Positions 38,708-48,022 of a DNA stretch of 64,000 bases are shown in pieces. Position 1 is the first letter of the stretch. The number at the start of each line of letters is the position of its first letter. A program made the position numbers and the translations under genes. This stretch comes from Petrachloros mirabilis ULC683 (GTDB taxonomy: Bacteria; Cyanobacteriota; Cyanobacteriia; Thermosynechococcales; Thermosynechococcaceae): assembly GCF_009939295.1 (NCBI RefSeq), contig NZ_WVIC01000022.1:1-64000 (forward strand). Direction: 5' to 3'. Under the pieces are notes generated by a model. It was not told the origin of the DNA. It worked only from the letters and a program-made list of their open reading frames with translations, and made no database searches.

Positions 38708-38870
38708 GTGCCTGAACATAAAGACAATCTTAAAATTTTCAACTATTGGTCTTTTCAAGTGATAGCGTCATGTTACAAAGCGTTCCCAAGAGAAAATTTT
38801 AGTAATTTTCTTAAATTTAATATTCACAAAACTTTTGATTAATTATAAACTTTAAACATTAGCTTGAATT

Positions 38871-39182
38871 ATGGCACAAAGAAAAGGATTTTTTGAGGCT
38901 CTCCTTGATCCTTCATTTTCTGATTTTATTGCCCCCAAAATCATTGGGATACTTTATCTCGTTAGTGTGATTATCGTTGTTCTTATTGCAGTTGCTAGTA
39001 TTCTACGCGCACTGGCGGAAGGAATTGTAGCGGGATTTATCGTACTCATCATTGCTCCTCTGTTGGCATTTCTTTACATTATTTTCTTTCGCATTGGCAT
39101 GGAAGCTTTTTTGGCAACCATTCGCACAGCAGAAAACACAGGGATTATTGCAGATCACTTGCGCCGCAACAGTGGGTTTTAA
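38871..39182 (+). CDS. DUF4282 membrane protein
   Basis: 103 residues. Two transmembrane helices (about 22-46 and 50-73) after a short basic N-terminus with FFEALLDPSFSDFIAPK, as in the DUF4282 family. Function unknown. The region upstream (38708-38870) is AT-rich, without other features. Confidence 0.8.
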   Translation: MAQRKGFFEALLDPSFSDFIAPKIIGILYLVSVIIVVLIAVASILRALAEGIVAGFIVLIIAPLLAFLYIIFFRIGMEAFLATIRTAENTGIIADHLRRNSGF

Positions 39183-39237
39183 GAAAAATCATCAACTGAA
39201 TGCTAAATCGTTGATTGGGGTTGAATTTTTTCAGCTG

Positions 39238-40521
39238 CTAGCGATTGGGATGGCAGAGGTGTGTGGCAAATTCTAGTGCTTCTTGGAGCGTGGTGATTTT
39301 GCCTTCGGCTTGGGCTGCTTCGAGTTGAGTTAGCAGTTGACCGATATGGGGGCCAGGACGTAGTGCTAGGACTTTCATCAATTGCTCTCCACTAACTAAG
39401 GGCTGGGGATGGGCGATCGCACTGTCTGGTTGCAGGTATTCCTCAATCAACGGCGCTAGCTCAACCATGGGTTGCCCCAATGCCATAGCCAGCACCACCA
39501 AGCCAGGGAAGTTTGTGCCCACGTTCTGAAATAAATAGTATTGACTACGCCGAAGTGGCGGCCAGCCCTCGGCAGTGGGAGGAATTAGGGGCAAACACTG
39601 GAGCAAATTCACCACCACATTGACTTCAGCCCGACTGAACTTCAGATGTTGTAGGGTCTGTTTGGCCACCGTCACGTCCCAAGGTAGCAGTCCCAACAAC
39701 TTTGTTGTTGCTAATAACGTTCGCCGCACGGCCTCTGGGCCTTGGGCTTGGGCATTGAGGCTGCGCTTGAGGGCAACATATAACTCGGGCCAGGCTCGCT
39801 TTAAGTCAAGGGTTGCTTGATCTACAGCAGCAATCAAGCGCAGACCTTTGATTGTGGCCTGGGAAAACCAATTTTTAAGCAGCCCCTGTTGCCACACCAC
39901 CTGTAGCCAAGGGGTGCCCTGGGGGTGGCTGAGTAAATAGCTCAACTCTGCGCGCACCCGCTCAGCCGCCACGCCTTGCAGATGAGGGGCAAGCTGATGA
40001 ATGATGGCTTCTGTTTGGGGTTCAATTGTAAATGTAAGCTGGGCAGCTTGCCGATAGGCTCGTAATAGCCGCAGTGGATCTTCCAGTAGATTGTGGGGAT
40101 GCACCATGCGAATCAGATTTTGCTGTAAATCTTGCTGTCCTTGAAGTGGATCAATGATTTTTTGGGTGTGGGGATTGTAGGCAATGGCATTGATGGTGAA
40201 ATCACGACGATTTAGATCTTCGCTTAACGAGCAACCGACCTGAAGCGCAAAATCAGCCGTAGCGTTAGCAAACACAATCCGAGCAATTTGCCGCTCTGCA
40301 TCCAGGAGCACAAAGCCAGCCTGACATTGCTTGGCAATTGCGGCGGCGGTGGCTACCGACTGCTCAGGCAGCACAAAGTCTAGGTCGAGGTACGGAGAAT
40401 CCCGACCCAGCAGGGCATCTCGAACACAGCCGCCCACCAAGTAGGTGGACTGGGGCAAGCACTCTAAGTCAAAAGGCCAGCTTTGAGGGGTAAGCGGAGA
40501 TTGCGGAACCGTTTGACTCAA
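39238..40521 (-). CDS. cca: CCA tRNA nucleotidyltransferase / poly(A) polymerase family
   Basis: 427 residues. Class II nucleotidyltransferase head: YLVGGCVRDALLG, DLDFVLP metal-binding Asp pair, DFTINAIAY, DPLRLLRAYRQAAQ. It adds or repairs the 3' CCA of tRNAs, which agrees with the tRNA genes here lacking an encoded CCA. In some cyanobacteria A-adding and CC-adding activities are split between two proteins; which one this is cannot be told. tRNA-Leu lies 26 bp upstream on the same strand. Confidence 0.92.
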   Translation of the reverse strand: MSQTVPQSPLTPQSWPFDLECLPQSTYLVGGCVRDALLGRDSPYLDLDFVLPEQSVATAAAIAKQCQAGFVLLDAERQIARIVFANATADFALQVGCSLSEDLNRRDFTINAIAYNPHTQKIIDPLQGQQDLQQNLIRMVHPHNLLEDPLRLLRAYRQAAQLTFTIEPQTEAIIHQLAPHLQGVAAERVRAELSYLLSHPQGTPWLQVVWQQGLLKNWFSQATIKGLRLIAAVDQATLDLKRAWPELYVALKRSLNAQAQGPEAVRRTLLATTKLLGLLPWDVTVAKQTLQHLKFSRAEVNVVVNLLQCLPLIPPTAEGWPPLRRSQYYLFQNVGTNFPGLVVLAMALGQPMVELAPLIEEYLQPDSAIAHPQPLVSGEQLMKVLALRPGPHIGQLLTQLEAAQAEGKITTLQEALEFATHLCHPNR

Positions 40522-40546
40522 TTGATACAGAGGAATTTAAACACAA

Positions 40547-40627
40547 TGGGCAGGGAGAGACTCGAACTCTCATGACCGAAGTCGCCACATTTTGAGTGTG
40601 GTGCGTCTACCATTTCGCCACCCGCCC
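40547..40627 (-). tRNA. trnL: tRNA-Leu (CAA anticodon)
   Basis: 81-nt class II tRNA: acceptor GGGCGGG with CCTGCCC (one G-U pair), D arm TGGCGAAATGGTAGACGCA, anticodon stem CCACA/TGTGG around loop CTCAAAA (anticodon CAA, reads UUG), long variable arm CGACTTCGGTCATG, T arm with GTTCGAGTC, discriminator A. No CCA is encoded. Confidence 0.95.
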
Positions 40628-40696
40628 TAGCGGTTAAGCCTACCTATTATACAAAAAATGTGTGAATCCACATCAGGTTTTTGAGCCTACCCGCGA

Positions 40697-41587
40697 TTAG
40701 CGCCATTGCTCACGGCGCAGTAGGGGATTCACCAGATCGTTAAGCCCTTCTCCCACCAGAGACAGCCCCACGACCATCAGGGTCATGGCTAAGCCCGGGA
40801 AAAGGGTTGTCCACCAAATTCCAATGGAGAGGCCGTCGAGGGCCTGCCGCAGATCATGCCCCCACTCGGCAGTTTCCGGGGGAAGCCCCAACCCCAGAAA
40901 GCCCAAACCCGCCAGAGTTAAGATGGCATCGGCGGAGTTTAGAGTAAATAAAACTGGTACACTCTGAATCACATTCAGGAATAAATAACGCGTTAATACC
41001 CGCCAAGAAGAAGCCCCCAAGGCCTGGGCCGCTTCTACAAACAGCTCCGTTTTGACGCTGACGGTGTGGTTGCGTACCACTCGATAGTATTGAGGGATAT
41101 AGGCCACACTGAGTGCGATCGCAGCATTTAACACGCCGCGCCCCACCACAAAAGCCACAGTCACCGACAGCAACAGACCCGGCAGCGTATAAACCGTATC
41201 CATCAAAAACAACAGCACCCGATCGAGTCGGCCTCCTAAGTAGCCGCTGAGCAACCCCAGGGGCACCCCAATCACCAAGCTAAACAGCGTCGCCACCACC
41301 ACCACTTGCAGTGCCGCTTGGGTGCCAAACAACGTCCGCGTCAGCACATCATAGCCTTGGCGATTGGTGCCAAACCAGTGAGCCGCCGAAGGCGGGTCAT
41401 GAATCGGGTTACTCAAAAACTCCGTGGGACTTTGTAGCCATCCCCAAGACTGTAGCGTCGGGGCAGTGAGCGCCACCAAAATATAGATGGCGGTAATCAC
41501 CAGTCCCAGAAGCATCAGCCGTACTGACAGGTTAGATTGACGCAAGACACCGGAAAGCGTAGGCCAGCGCAATTTTGCTAAGGTCAT
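40697..41587 (-). CDS. DppC-type ABC transporter permease
   Basis: 296 residues, six predicted helices. An N-terminal segment followed by a periplasmic loop with HWFGTNRQGYDVLTRTLFG, then the permease signature (EAAQALGASSWRVLTRYLFLN). Typical of the oligopeptide/dipeptide/nickel importer class. No partner permease, ATPase or binding protein is adjacent, as is frequent in cyanobacteria. Confidence 0.9.
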   Translation of the reverse strand: MTLAKLRWPTLSGVLRQSNLSVRLMLLGLVITAIYILVALTAPTLQSWGWLQSPTEFLSNPIHDPPSAAHWFGTNRQGYDVLTRTLFGTQAALQVVVVATLFSLVIGVPLGLLSGYLGGRLDRVLLFLMDTVYTLPGLLLSVTVAFVVGRGVLNAAIALSVAYIPQYYRVVRNHTVSVKTELFVEAAQALGASSWRVLTRYLFLNVIQSVPVLFTLNSADAILTLAGLGFLGLGLPPETAEWGHDLRQALDGLSIGIWWTTLFPGLAMTLMVVGLSLVGEGLNDLVNPLLRREQWR

Positions 41588-42068
41588 GGGCTGTTTTTAT
41601 GACAATGAGAAAATCCGCACACTTATCACCCTGTCGCCTGTGGCGCGACCCATCGATCAATTTGGCAGGTGTAGTTCATTGTCAACCTGACTATCGCTTA
41701 TGGCAAGCCATGCTCTCGGGTCAGGGTTGGCCTTATTTCCATTAGAGTCTTGCCCTTTCTGCAGGAGCGGCACCAACCAATACGGAGAGTTAATAGAGCC
41801 CGACGCTCACCTCTCAGGTAAAACGTGGGGCTCATTGCTCTCCGTTGCCAATCTGTTTAGCAGTGCTCGTGAACAGCTAAGCCATAGTTAATGCCCTCAC
41901 CCCAACCCCTCTCCCAGCTTGGGAGAGGGGCTAAGATAAAACACTGGCTTAGTTCCCCTTCTTCTCCCTTTTTGGGAAAAGGGGATGAGGGCAAGTCTTC
42001 GCAGAAAAAGCAGGTTGAGGTCACCCCCTAGCTAAGGAAATATCTGGGCTTTCAACCCCAAGATCTTT
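41588..42068. repeat. Gene-free space with hairpin repeat (41889-42025)
   Basis: The block GCCCTCACCCCAACCCCTCT, then CCCAGCTTGGG and a palindromic CTTTTTGGGAAAAGGGGATG, ends with GATGAGGGCAAGTCTTC ... AGGTTGAGGTC, which matches 10779-10816. An open frame of 63 codons at 41700 has no ribosome site and no family features; it is not called. Confidence 0.6.
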
Positions 42069-42365
42069 TCAAGCCTTGGCTGTGCCTCCACTGTTTGCCG
42101 CCGCCGGTGCTGCTGCCGATATCGCCGCCTTAGATTGAGCCAAAGATCGAATGCCGACAATTTTGCCACCCATACGGGTAATGCGGCGCATCTGTTCATT
42201 CATGCGACTATAGGGCACTTGCATCTCAATGTTGCTGCTGTTGCGCACAGGATAGGCATTCTGTGATGTGACATCATTTTGCCGTAGCCCTTGGACTTCG
42301 TAGACAAAGACGCGATCGCTAGCCACTGAGTTGGGTCCCAGGGAAAAAGCAGACTGACTGAGCAT
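42069..42365 (-). CDS. cpcD: Phycocyanin rod-capping linker CpcD
   Basis: 98 residues. The CpcD domain is complete (RVFVYEVQGLRQND, PYSRMNEQMRRITRMGGKIV). The last ~18 residues are an Ala-rich tail beyond the usual ~80-residue length. It ends rods at the distal side. Last gene of the cpcB-A-C1-C2-D order. Confidence 0.93.
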   Translation of the reverse strand: MLSQSAFSLGPNSVASDRVFVYEVQGLRQNDVTSQNAYPVRNSSNIEMQVPYSRMNEQMRRITRMGGKIVGIRSLAQSKAAISAAAPAAANSGGTAKA

Positions 42366-42397
42366 AATTTCAACCTCTCTATCGTGATTCGGTCGGC

Positions 42398-43264
42398 CTA
42401 TGCCAGAGAAACACTGGCCACTTTACCCCCCAGCTTATTAATCCGTTGTAGGGTAAAGGAAAGCTGATCGTAAGGAACGATAAATGCCGTGCTACTACGG
42501 CGCACCTGAGGGTAACGGGGCAAAGAAATACCCGAGACTTCGATCCGGTAGAGCCGGCCTTCGATGCCATAGCTAGAGCGAGCAAAAGCACGATTGGGGG
42601 TGGAACCCTGCTTCGAGGGACGATAGGCCCAGCCATCATTACTCCCCGAAGGCCCCACAACTGCCGAGGTATTATTTTGAGCCAGTTCACCGGCCAAGCG
42701 AGACTCCGCTCCAGCAATTTGAGCGCGATCGCTGTTGGCATAGCCGCGATAAAGCCGGAACATGCGGGGGAAACCGGTCATTTTTTGACCCACCTGAGTT
42801 GAAAACCCACGATAGTAGGGAACAGTGGAGTCCCCAAAGTTGGCTTCATACTCTTCGGAATCGATGTAAGAATCAATATCCGCTTCATAGCCTTGGGTTT
42901 GATAGCGATCGAGGTGCTCAATCACTTCAGACTCGTCGTAGGGGGCACGACCTAGCAGGTGCTTGATGTTGAGTTCAATCACCCGCGTGTGAAAGTGGGG
43001 ATACAAAAACTTGGTCTTGTACAAATCAGATTTGGCAACTGACCGGACAAACTCCCGCACCGTGAGCTGACCATTGCGAAGCAATGACTCTAGTCCGGTG
43101 AGGCGTTCTGACGCCATCAGATAATCGTTACCCAAGACCTGACGATACACTGTATTAATGACAGCAGCGGCATCCGCTTGAGTCCAGTTTGGCCGAAGCT
43201 CAACCGGGCTGGCGTCACTGTAGGGGGCAGTTCCCAAACGGGATGCTGCGGTTGTAATGGCCAC
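42398..43264 (-). CDS. cpcC: Phycocyanin rod linker CpcC, second copy
   Basis: 288 residues: phycobilisome linker domain (about 20-180; [40 protein letters not shown]) and a C-terminal CpcD-like domain (about 235-286). A GTG two codons upstream has better spacing to the AAGGAG site than the ATG at 43264. It joins phycocyanin hexamers within the rod. About half of its residues match the other CpcC next to it, so they arose by duplication. Confidence 0.93.
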   Translation of the reverse strand: MAITTAASRLGTAPYSDASPVELRPNWTQADAAAVINTVYRQVLGNDYLMASERLTGLESLLRNGQLTVREFVRSVAKSDLYKTKFLYPHFHTRVIELNIKHLLGRAPYDESEVIEHLDRYQTQGYEADIDSYIDSEEYEANFGDSTVPYYRGFSTQVGQKMTGFPRMFRLYRGYANSDRAQIAGAESRLAGELAQNNTSAVVGPSGSNDGWAYRPSKQGSTPNRAFARSSYGIEGRLYRIEVSGISLPRYPQVRRSSTAFIVPYDQLSFTLQRINKLGGKVASVSLA

Positions 43265-43313
43265 CGTATAAATTCTCCTTATATGCTGTGAGGTTCAAAA
43301 AACAGGAATTTAA

Positions 43314-44132
43314 CTATGCCGCAGAGACGCCTACAATTTGGCAGCCTCGTTGATTAAGCCGCTGTAGGGTTGGGGTGAGCTGTTCGTAAGCCACCACAAA
43401 TTCCCGCAGACTCCGGCGAATTTGGGGAGTACGATTTTGATTCCCTTGAATAACCCGAATCCGGTAAAGCTGGCCGCGCTCTGTACTAGAGTTGCCGTTT
43501 AAAGCTCGTCCAAAACTTGGTGTACGAACGGTATTAGCCATGTTGCGAGCCAAATCCAAGGTTAACGCACCCCGTTTATCATTCCCTTGGGCGCGATCGC
43601 TGTTGGCATAACCCCGGTAGAGTTGAAACATGCGGTTAAAACCAACCGTCTTTTGACCCCGCTGCGTAGAAAATCCACGATAGTAGGGAACAATAGATTC
43701 CCCAAAGTTTTGGTTATATTCTTCGGAGTCAATATAGGAATTTATTTCTGCTTCGTATCCTTTCTGAACATAGAGATTCACATGCTCAGTGATTTCAGAC
43801 TCATCGTAGGGCGCCCGTCCTAAAAGGTGCTTGAAATTCAGCTCGATAAATCGAACTTGTGGGCTTGAGTGAAAAAATTTATGCCGATATAGCTCAGATT
43901 GCGCTATGGCGCGCACAAAGTCACGTACCGAAATGTCACCCTGCCGGAGCAGCGATTCGGCACTGATCAACCGCTCTGATTCCATGAGGTGATCGTGGCC
44001 TAACACCTGACGATAGGACGCCCAAATTGCCGCCTGTACTTCATCTTCGGTACTGTAAGCTCGCAACTCAACTTTCGGCATGGTTGCCGATGGCTCAAAC
44101 CCCAACTGCTTTGCTGCCAATAGACTGGTCAT
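43314..44132 (-). CDS. cpcC: Phycocyanin rod linker CpcC, first copy
   Basis: 272 residues from the Met at 44132, which has GGAGG five bases upstream; the frame runs further to 44246 only through the repeat element. Linker domain (about 15-175; [20 protein letters not shown]) plus C-terminal CpcD-like domain (about 220-270). Lies downstream of cpcA with the 108-bp element and a hairpin in between. Confidence 0.94.
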   Translation of the reverse strand: MTSLLAAKQLGFEPSATMPKVELRAYSTEDEVQAAIWASYRQVLGHDHLMESERLISAESLLRQGDISVRDFVRAIAQSELYRHKFFHSSPQVRFIELNFKHLLGRAPYDESEITEHVNLYVQKGYEAEINSYIDSEEYNQNFGESIVPYYRGFSTQRGQKTVGFNRMFQLYRGYANSDRAQGNDKRGALTLDLARNMANTVRTPSFGRALNGNSSTERGQLYRIRVIQGNQNRTPQIRRSLREFVVAYEQLTPTLQRLNQRGCQIVGVSAA

Positions 44133-44157
44133 CCTAGCCTCCAAATAAGTATGGGTA

Positions 44158-44265
44158 TACAGCGGTTTACAGATCAATGGAGTACATGGGGTGCAGGGGG
44201 CAGTGCCCCCTGCGTGGGGGTGGAACCTCCACACCCCGTACCTCACTCAGGTGAGAACCGCTATA
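44158..44265. repeat. 108-bp inverted-repeat element, copy C, inside the cpc operon
   Basis: Same element as at 3487; left end TACAGCGGTTTACAG, right end GAACCGCTATA. It sits 25 bp before the cpcC start, between cpcA and cpcC. One change within the hairpin is GTGGAACCTCCAC in place of TTCCACCCCC. Confidence 0.9.
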
Positions 44266-44273
44266 GATAAGAC

Positions 44274-44342
44274 TGCCCGGATAAATAGGCAGGATGCTGA
44301 ATTCAAATCAATTGAATCAACAGTTGTCTATCTATCCGGGCA
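44274..44342 (-). terminator. Stem-loop after cpcA (transcript-end or processing hairpin)
   Basis: TGCCCGGATA (44274-44283) and TATCCGGGCA (44333-44342) pair perfectly over 10 bp, with a second inner pairing AATTCAA/TTGAATC. It starts 11 bp after the cpcA stop. Established knowledge: hairpins here keep cpcBA mRNA abundant relative to the linker genes. Confidence 0.75.
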
Positions 44343-44353
44343 ATAGACTCAGC

Positions 44354-44842
44354 CTAGCTTAGAGCGTTGATGGCGTAGTCAATGTAGGAGTTGGCTTCGA
44401 CGGCGGCGTCTCCGCTGAGGCCATGGTTGGCTTTGATGTGCTTCAGCGCTTCCACATACCAGCTAGGAGACAGGTCGAAGGTGCGGTTGATTTCAGCCAC
44501 ACCGGCGATCAGGTAGTCATCCATGGGGCCGGTTCCACCTGCAACCAAGCAGTAGGTGACCATGCGCAGGTAGTAGCCGACGTCACGGGCACACTTGTCT
44601 TTACCCCGTTGGTCGTAGGCAAAGTTATTCCCTTGCATTTGGGTGGTGTAGGGGAACTTGTTGTATACGGCTTGAGCCGCACCACTTACCAAGCTGTCGG
44701 CCTTGGCAGTCAGAGCCTTGGCAGCTTCTAAACCAGCAGCAGCTTGACGGAAGCGACCGAATGCCACTTGCAGCTCAGAGCTGCTCAGAAAACGACCTTG
44801 GGAATCAGCGGCAGCAACTGCTTCTGTCAGGGGGGTCTTCAT
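44354..44842 (-). CDS. cpcA: C-phycocyanin alpha subunit
   Basis: 162 residues from the Met at 44842 ([18 protein letters not shown]), the exact family length; a Met two codons earlier is not used in homologues. The bilin-binding Cys84 is in [13 protein letters not shown]. It binds one phycocyanobilin. Ribosome site AAGAGG upstream. Confidence 0.97.
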   Translation of the reverse strand: MKTPLTEAVAAADSQGRFLSSSELQVAFGRFRQAAAGLEAAKALTAKADSLVSGAAQAVYNKFPYTTQMQGNNFAYDQRGKDKCARDVGYYLRMVTYCLVAGGTGPMDDYLIAGVAEINRTFDLSPSWYVEALKHIKANHGLSGDAAVEANSYIDYAINALS

Positions 44843-44924
44843 ATTCAATATACCTCTTGAAAGTTCTTCGTTTTGTAAGGGTCAAAGTTCGTGTGTTAAC
44901 ACCGCAGAGGCGGGCTGTTTAGGC

Positions 44925-45443
44925 TTAGCCGACAGCAGCAGCGGCGCGGTCAAAGTAGCCGCCTAATTCAGACATCAAAGAGCTGCAGTCACCTTGGGTG
45001 ACGCCATTGCGGTCGTTGGCAATTGCGATCGCAGCTTCTTTCATTTTGTTAACACCAGCGGCCACAGAACCACCGGGAACACCCAGAGCCACATAGGTTT
45101 CACGCAGACCATTCAAGCAGCGATCATCCAGAACACTACCGTCGCCAGCGAACGCAGCGTAGGTCACATAGCGCAGGATGATTTCCATATCGCGCAGGCA
45201 AGCAGCCATGCGGCGGCTGGTGTAGGCATTTCCACCAGGAGCAATCAACTGAGGTTGCTCAGCAAACAAGGCGCGGGCAGCGTCGGCCACGATTGAAGAC
45301 GCATTACCTGTAATGCGGTTGACCGTATCCAAACGCTTGTTGCCATCAGCAACCATTTGAGAAAGAGCGTCGATTTGAGAAGCGCTGACATAGTCGCCGC
45401 GGGCGTCGGCTTGGGAAACGACTTTCGTGAAAGCGTCAAACAT
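44925..45443 (-). CDS. cpcB: C-phycocyanin beta subunit
   Basis: 172 residues, the standard length. Bilin Cys82 ([13 protein letters not shown]) and Cys153 (GDCSSLM) and the methylatable Asn72 are present. First gene of the operon, with AGGAG seven bases before the ATG. Confidence 0.97.
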   Translation of the reverse strand: MFDAFTKVVSQADARGDYVSASQIDALSQMVADGNKRLDTVNRITGNASSIVADAARALFAEQPQLIAPGGNAYTSRRMAACLRDMEIILRYVTYAAFAGDGSVLDDRCLNGLRETYVALGVPGGSVAAGVNKMKEAAIAIANDRNGVTQGDCSSLMSELGGYFDRAAAAVG

Positions 45444-45983
45444 TCAAGAATCTCCTACTACATTGAAAGTGAGTTAGGCTGCATGAAAGCCAGAGCGCAA
45501 CCAGATCTTTCCGTTTTCTTGTCGCCTCAGCCAGAGAAATTAACAACTCCTAAAACACAGTCTCACCCTGGTCTTGGGAGTAAAGCCTATCTCTCAAGCT
45601 GTAGTAATCGTGACTTTGTATCAAAATGAACAAACTGTCAAAATCACTTGTGGCTAAGATATCTCGGAAAGGTTTGTCAACCAATTGCTAAAGTTCTGGG
45701 AAATTGGCATTGCCTCAATCACTAGACAGAACCCTAATCTCAGATCCCTTCACCACTTCAGCTTGGGGATCGTGGCTTTCAAACCAGTAACTATGATTTA
45801 AGCAGTCAGCTCGTGCAGTTTTTGTGCAAGTTCTCAGAATCTAGCCGCCTCTTGTGTGAATAAATAATAAGAGATGGCTTAATCCCTGTGCCTGTGAGAC
45901 TTTGAGCTTGCGAAAGTCACTTTTACATTACTTTACGCTTAGTTACATATAAGGCTCCAAGGGGTGGGGGATTGACTGGGAAA
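45444..45983 (-). promoter_or_regulatory. cpcB: Long upstream region of the cpc operon
   Basis: 540 bp without genes between the pseudo-receiver regulator and cpcB, on the same strand. The last ~25 bases before cpcB hold the ribosome site. Long cpc leaders are usual in cyanobacteria. I could not fix a promoter with confidence. Confidence 0.55.
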
Positions 45984-47879
45984 TTAACTGACCCAGGCGC
46001 GCAGCCGTTCGAGACGATTGAGAATTCGGGTTGCCAGCTCGACTTCGGTGACAGGTTTCCACTGAAAATCATCAGCCCCGACTTGGTAAGCCTGAATTTG
46101 CAGTTCGGGTTGGACAATATCGCTCAACAGCAGGATGGGGATGCGATGCCATTGGGGATGGCTTCTTAGGGCTTGGCAGAGGTCAAGGCCGTCGGCCTCA
46201 GACAAAATAATATTCAAGACCAAAAAGTCTGGAACCACGCTCTGTAAAACAATCCAGAACTGTTGAGGGTCATCCAAGGTGGTAATTTGCAGTCCCCAAG
46301 GTTGGAGCTGGGTAGGCAGCGATCGCAGCCACCCTGAATCGCTGTCCACCACCATGACCTTGGCACCCTGGCGCTCCCCAGCCAGCAAGTGCGTGACCGT
46401 TGCCATGATTTGATCAGGTGGAATCGAGGCTTCTAAAAAGATGCCGCCCGCTGCCTGGGAAAGAGCATCGTCAGTGAGGGAGTCTCCCCCACTCTTTAAG
46501 ACCACGAGGGGAATATCGGGATCAATCTGGTCTAGCTCTTGCAAGCATTGACAATGGGAGAGGAGCGGGTAAGGCTGCTTTGACCCAGTGGCATCGGGTG
46601 CCTGAATCGGGAGTCGCAGCAGAACCACATCGGGGCGAGTATAGGTGGCATTCAAGTTGGGGGTGAGCCAGCGTTTGGCTGTTTCCAGGGTGGTGGCCAC
46701 AGCAGTCCGAAATTGGTGACGTTTGGCAGCCTGCGATAGCACCTGGGTAAAGTCTGGGTCTTCATCCACAATCAGCAGCAGTGGCAGCCAAGCGGACTCA
46801 GCGACCGCCGAGATCGAGAAATCGGGGAGAATGGGCAAGGAAAAGTCCAACCACTGCCGCAACCGCTCAATGAGCGTCTCAAAGAGAATCACATGCTCTG
46901 GGATAAACGGCCCCCCATGCTGGAGGCGTTCATCTAAATCTCGGGCCAGTCTGACCTCGGTGGCGAGGCCAAACAGCTCCATGGTGGTGGTCAGGGCGTG
47001 GGTCGCCTGTCGGGCTCGGGCTAAGGTGGGGGGCTTCAGGTAGCCCGATTGCAGTTCTTGAGAAGCTTGGGTGAGGCTATGCAGATAATCACGGCACTTG
47101 CTCTGGTAGGTTTTCCAGGCATCTGCTAACAGATTGGCATAGTGAGGGGGGGGCATCTCAAACCGCAGCTCGGGGGGCGATGCGTCCGGCACGGCTAGAT
47201 TGTCTGCTTGGATTTTCAGGTAGTACCCTCGGCCATGAACCGTGGCAATCAGATCGGATGGGGCTCCTACCTCGCAGAGCTTGCTGCGCAATCGGCGCAG
47301 GTGCGATCGCACCGTCGCTTCGGCTGGAAACTCCTCAGAAGACCAGAGACTATCTAAAATTTCTGAGATGCTGTAGACATGCTGAGCATCCTGCAAAAAC
47401 AACTCCAGCAGTCCATATTCCTTAGAGGTTAAGCAAAGCGGCTGGCCATTGTATGTAACCGTACAGGTACTCGGGTCAAGCCGAAGGGCTCCGCGGGCTA
47501 ACATCGGAGAGGCATGGGCACGACTGCGCCGCAACAGTGCCCGCACTCGGGCAATTAGCTCTGTAAAATCAAAGGGCTTGGCAATGCAGTCATCTGCTCC
47601 AGCATCCAGCCCTGCCACTTTGGCAACACTGGTATCATTGGCCGTCAGGAGCAAGATTGGGGTTTTGTCGCCTTCTGCCCGCAGGTGACGACAGAGACTA
47701 ATGCCATCTAGCTTTGGTAAGCTGGCCGCGATCATCATCAGGTCATATTCAAAGGCCGAACCATAGGTTAATGCCGCTTCACCATCTGTGACCGCATCCA
47801 CGACATAGCAATGTTGGGTCAGTTGCTTTGAGACAACACCGATTAAGGCTTCGTCAGCTTCAACGAGCAAAAGTCTCAT
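45984..47879 (-). CDS. Multi-domain regulator with three pseudo-receiver domains, OmpR-type DNA-binding and HPt-like domain
   Basis: 631 residues. Order: receiver 1 (1-118), winged-helix OmpR/PhoB DNA-binding domain (128-224), HPt-like helical domain (about 250-345, with His294 in ATHALTTTM), receiver 2 (366-500), receiver 3 (506-628). The phospho-acceptor Asp is replaced in all three: Ala51 (DLMMIAASLP), Arg422 (DVVLLRLP), Asn556 (DFLVLNIIL). The switch Thr and Lys remain in receiver 1 (LLTAND, AKPFD). It therefore probably does not rely on normal Asp phosphorylation. It lies directly upstream of the cpc operon on the same strand. Role unknown; control of light-harvesting genes is a guess from position. 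Confidence 0.88.
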   Translation of the reverse strand: MRLLLVEADEALIGVVSKQLTQHCYVVDAVTDGEAALTYGSAFEYDLMMIAASLPKLDGISLCRHLRAEGDKTPILLLTANDTSVAKVAGLDAGADDCIAKPFDFTELIARVRALLRRSRAHASPMLARGALRLDPSTCTVTYNGQPLCLTSKEYGLLELFLQDAQHVYSISEILDSLWSSEEFPAEATVRSHLRRLRSKLCEVGAPSDLIATVHGRGYYLKIQADNLAVPDASPPELRFEMPPPHYANLLADAWKTYQSKCRDYLHSLTQASQELQSGYLKPPTLARARQATHALTTTMELFGLATEVRLARDLDERLQHGGPFIPEHVILFETLIERLRQWLDFSLPILPDFSISAVAESAWLPLLLIVDEDPDFTQVLSQAAKRHQFRTAVATTLETAKRWLTPNLNATYTRPDVVLLRLPIQAPDATGSKQPYPLLSHCQCLQELDQIDPDIPLVVLKSGGDSLTDDALSQAAGGIFLEASIPPDQIMATVTHLLAGERQGAKVMVVDSDSGWLRSLPTQLQPWGLQITTLDDPQQFWIVLQSVVPDFLVLNIILSEADGLDLCQALRSHPQWHRIPILLLSDIVQPELQIQAYQVGADDFQWKPVTEVELATRILNRLERLRAWVS

Positions 47880-48022
47880 GGGTAAAGGGAGAAGAACCTA
47901 GAGGTCAGACCACAGGTGGGCACTCTGGCAGGTCACCCAGATGCAACGGTTGAGTGACTACCCTGTCCAAATTTTAGCGCCCAGAGGGGGCGCTCTCGGT
48001 GAAAATTCCCTGAAAATCGGGC

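Noticed and set aside
41700-41891. 63-codon plus-strand frame
   Set aside because: No ribosome site, family resemblance or context; possibly a gene remnant but not supportable.
45357-45629. 90-codon plus-strand frame over the cpcB start and leader
   Set aside because: Antisense to cpcB and its leader, with no conserved features.
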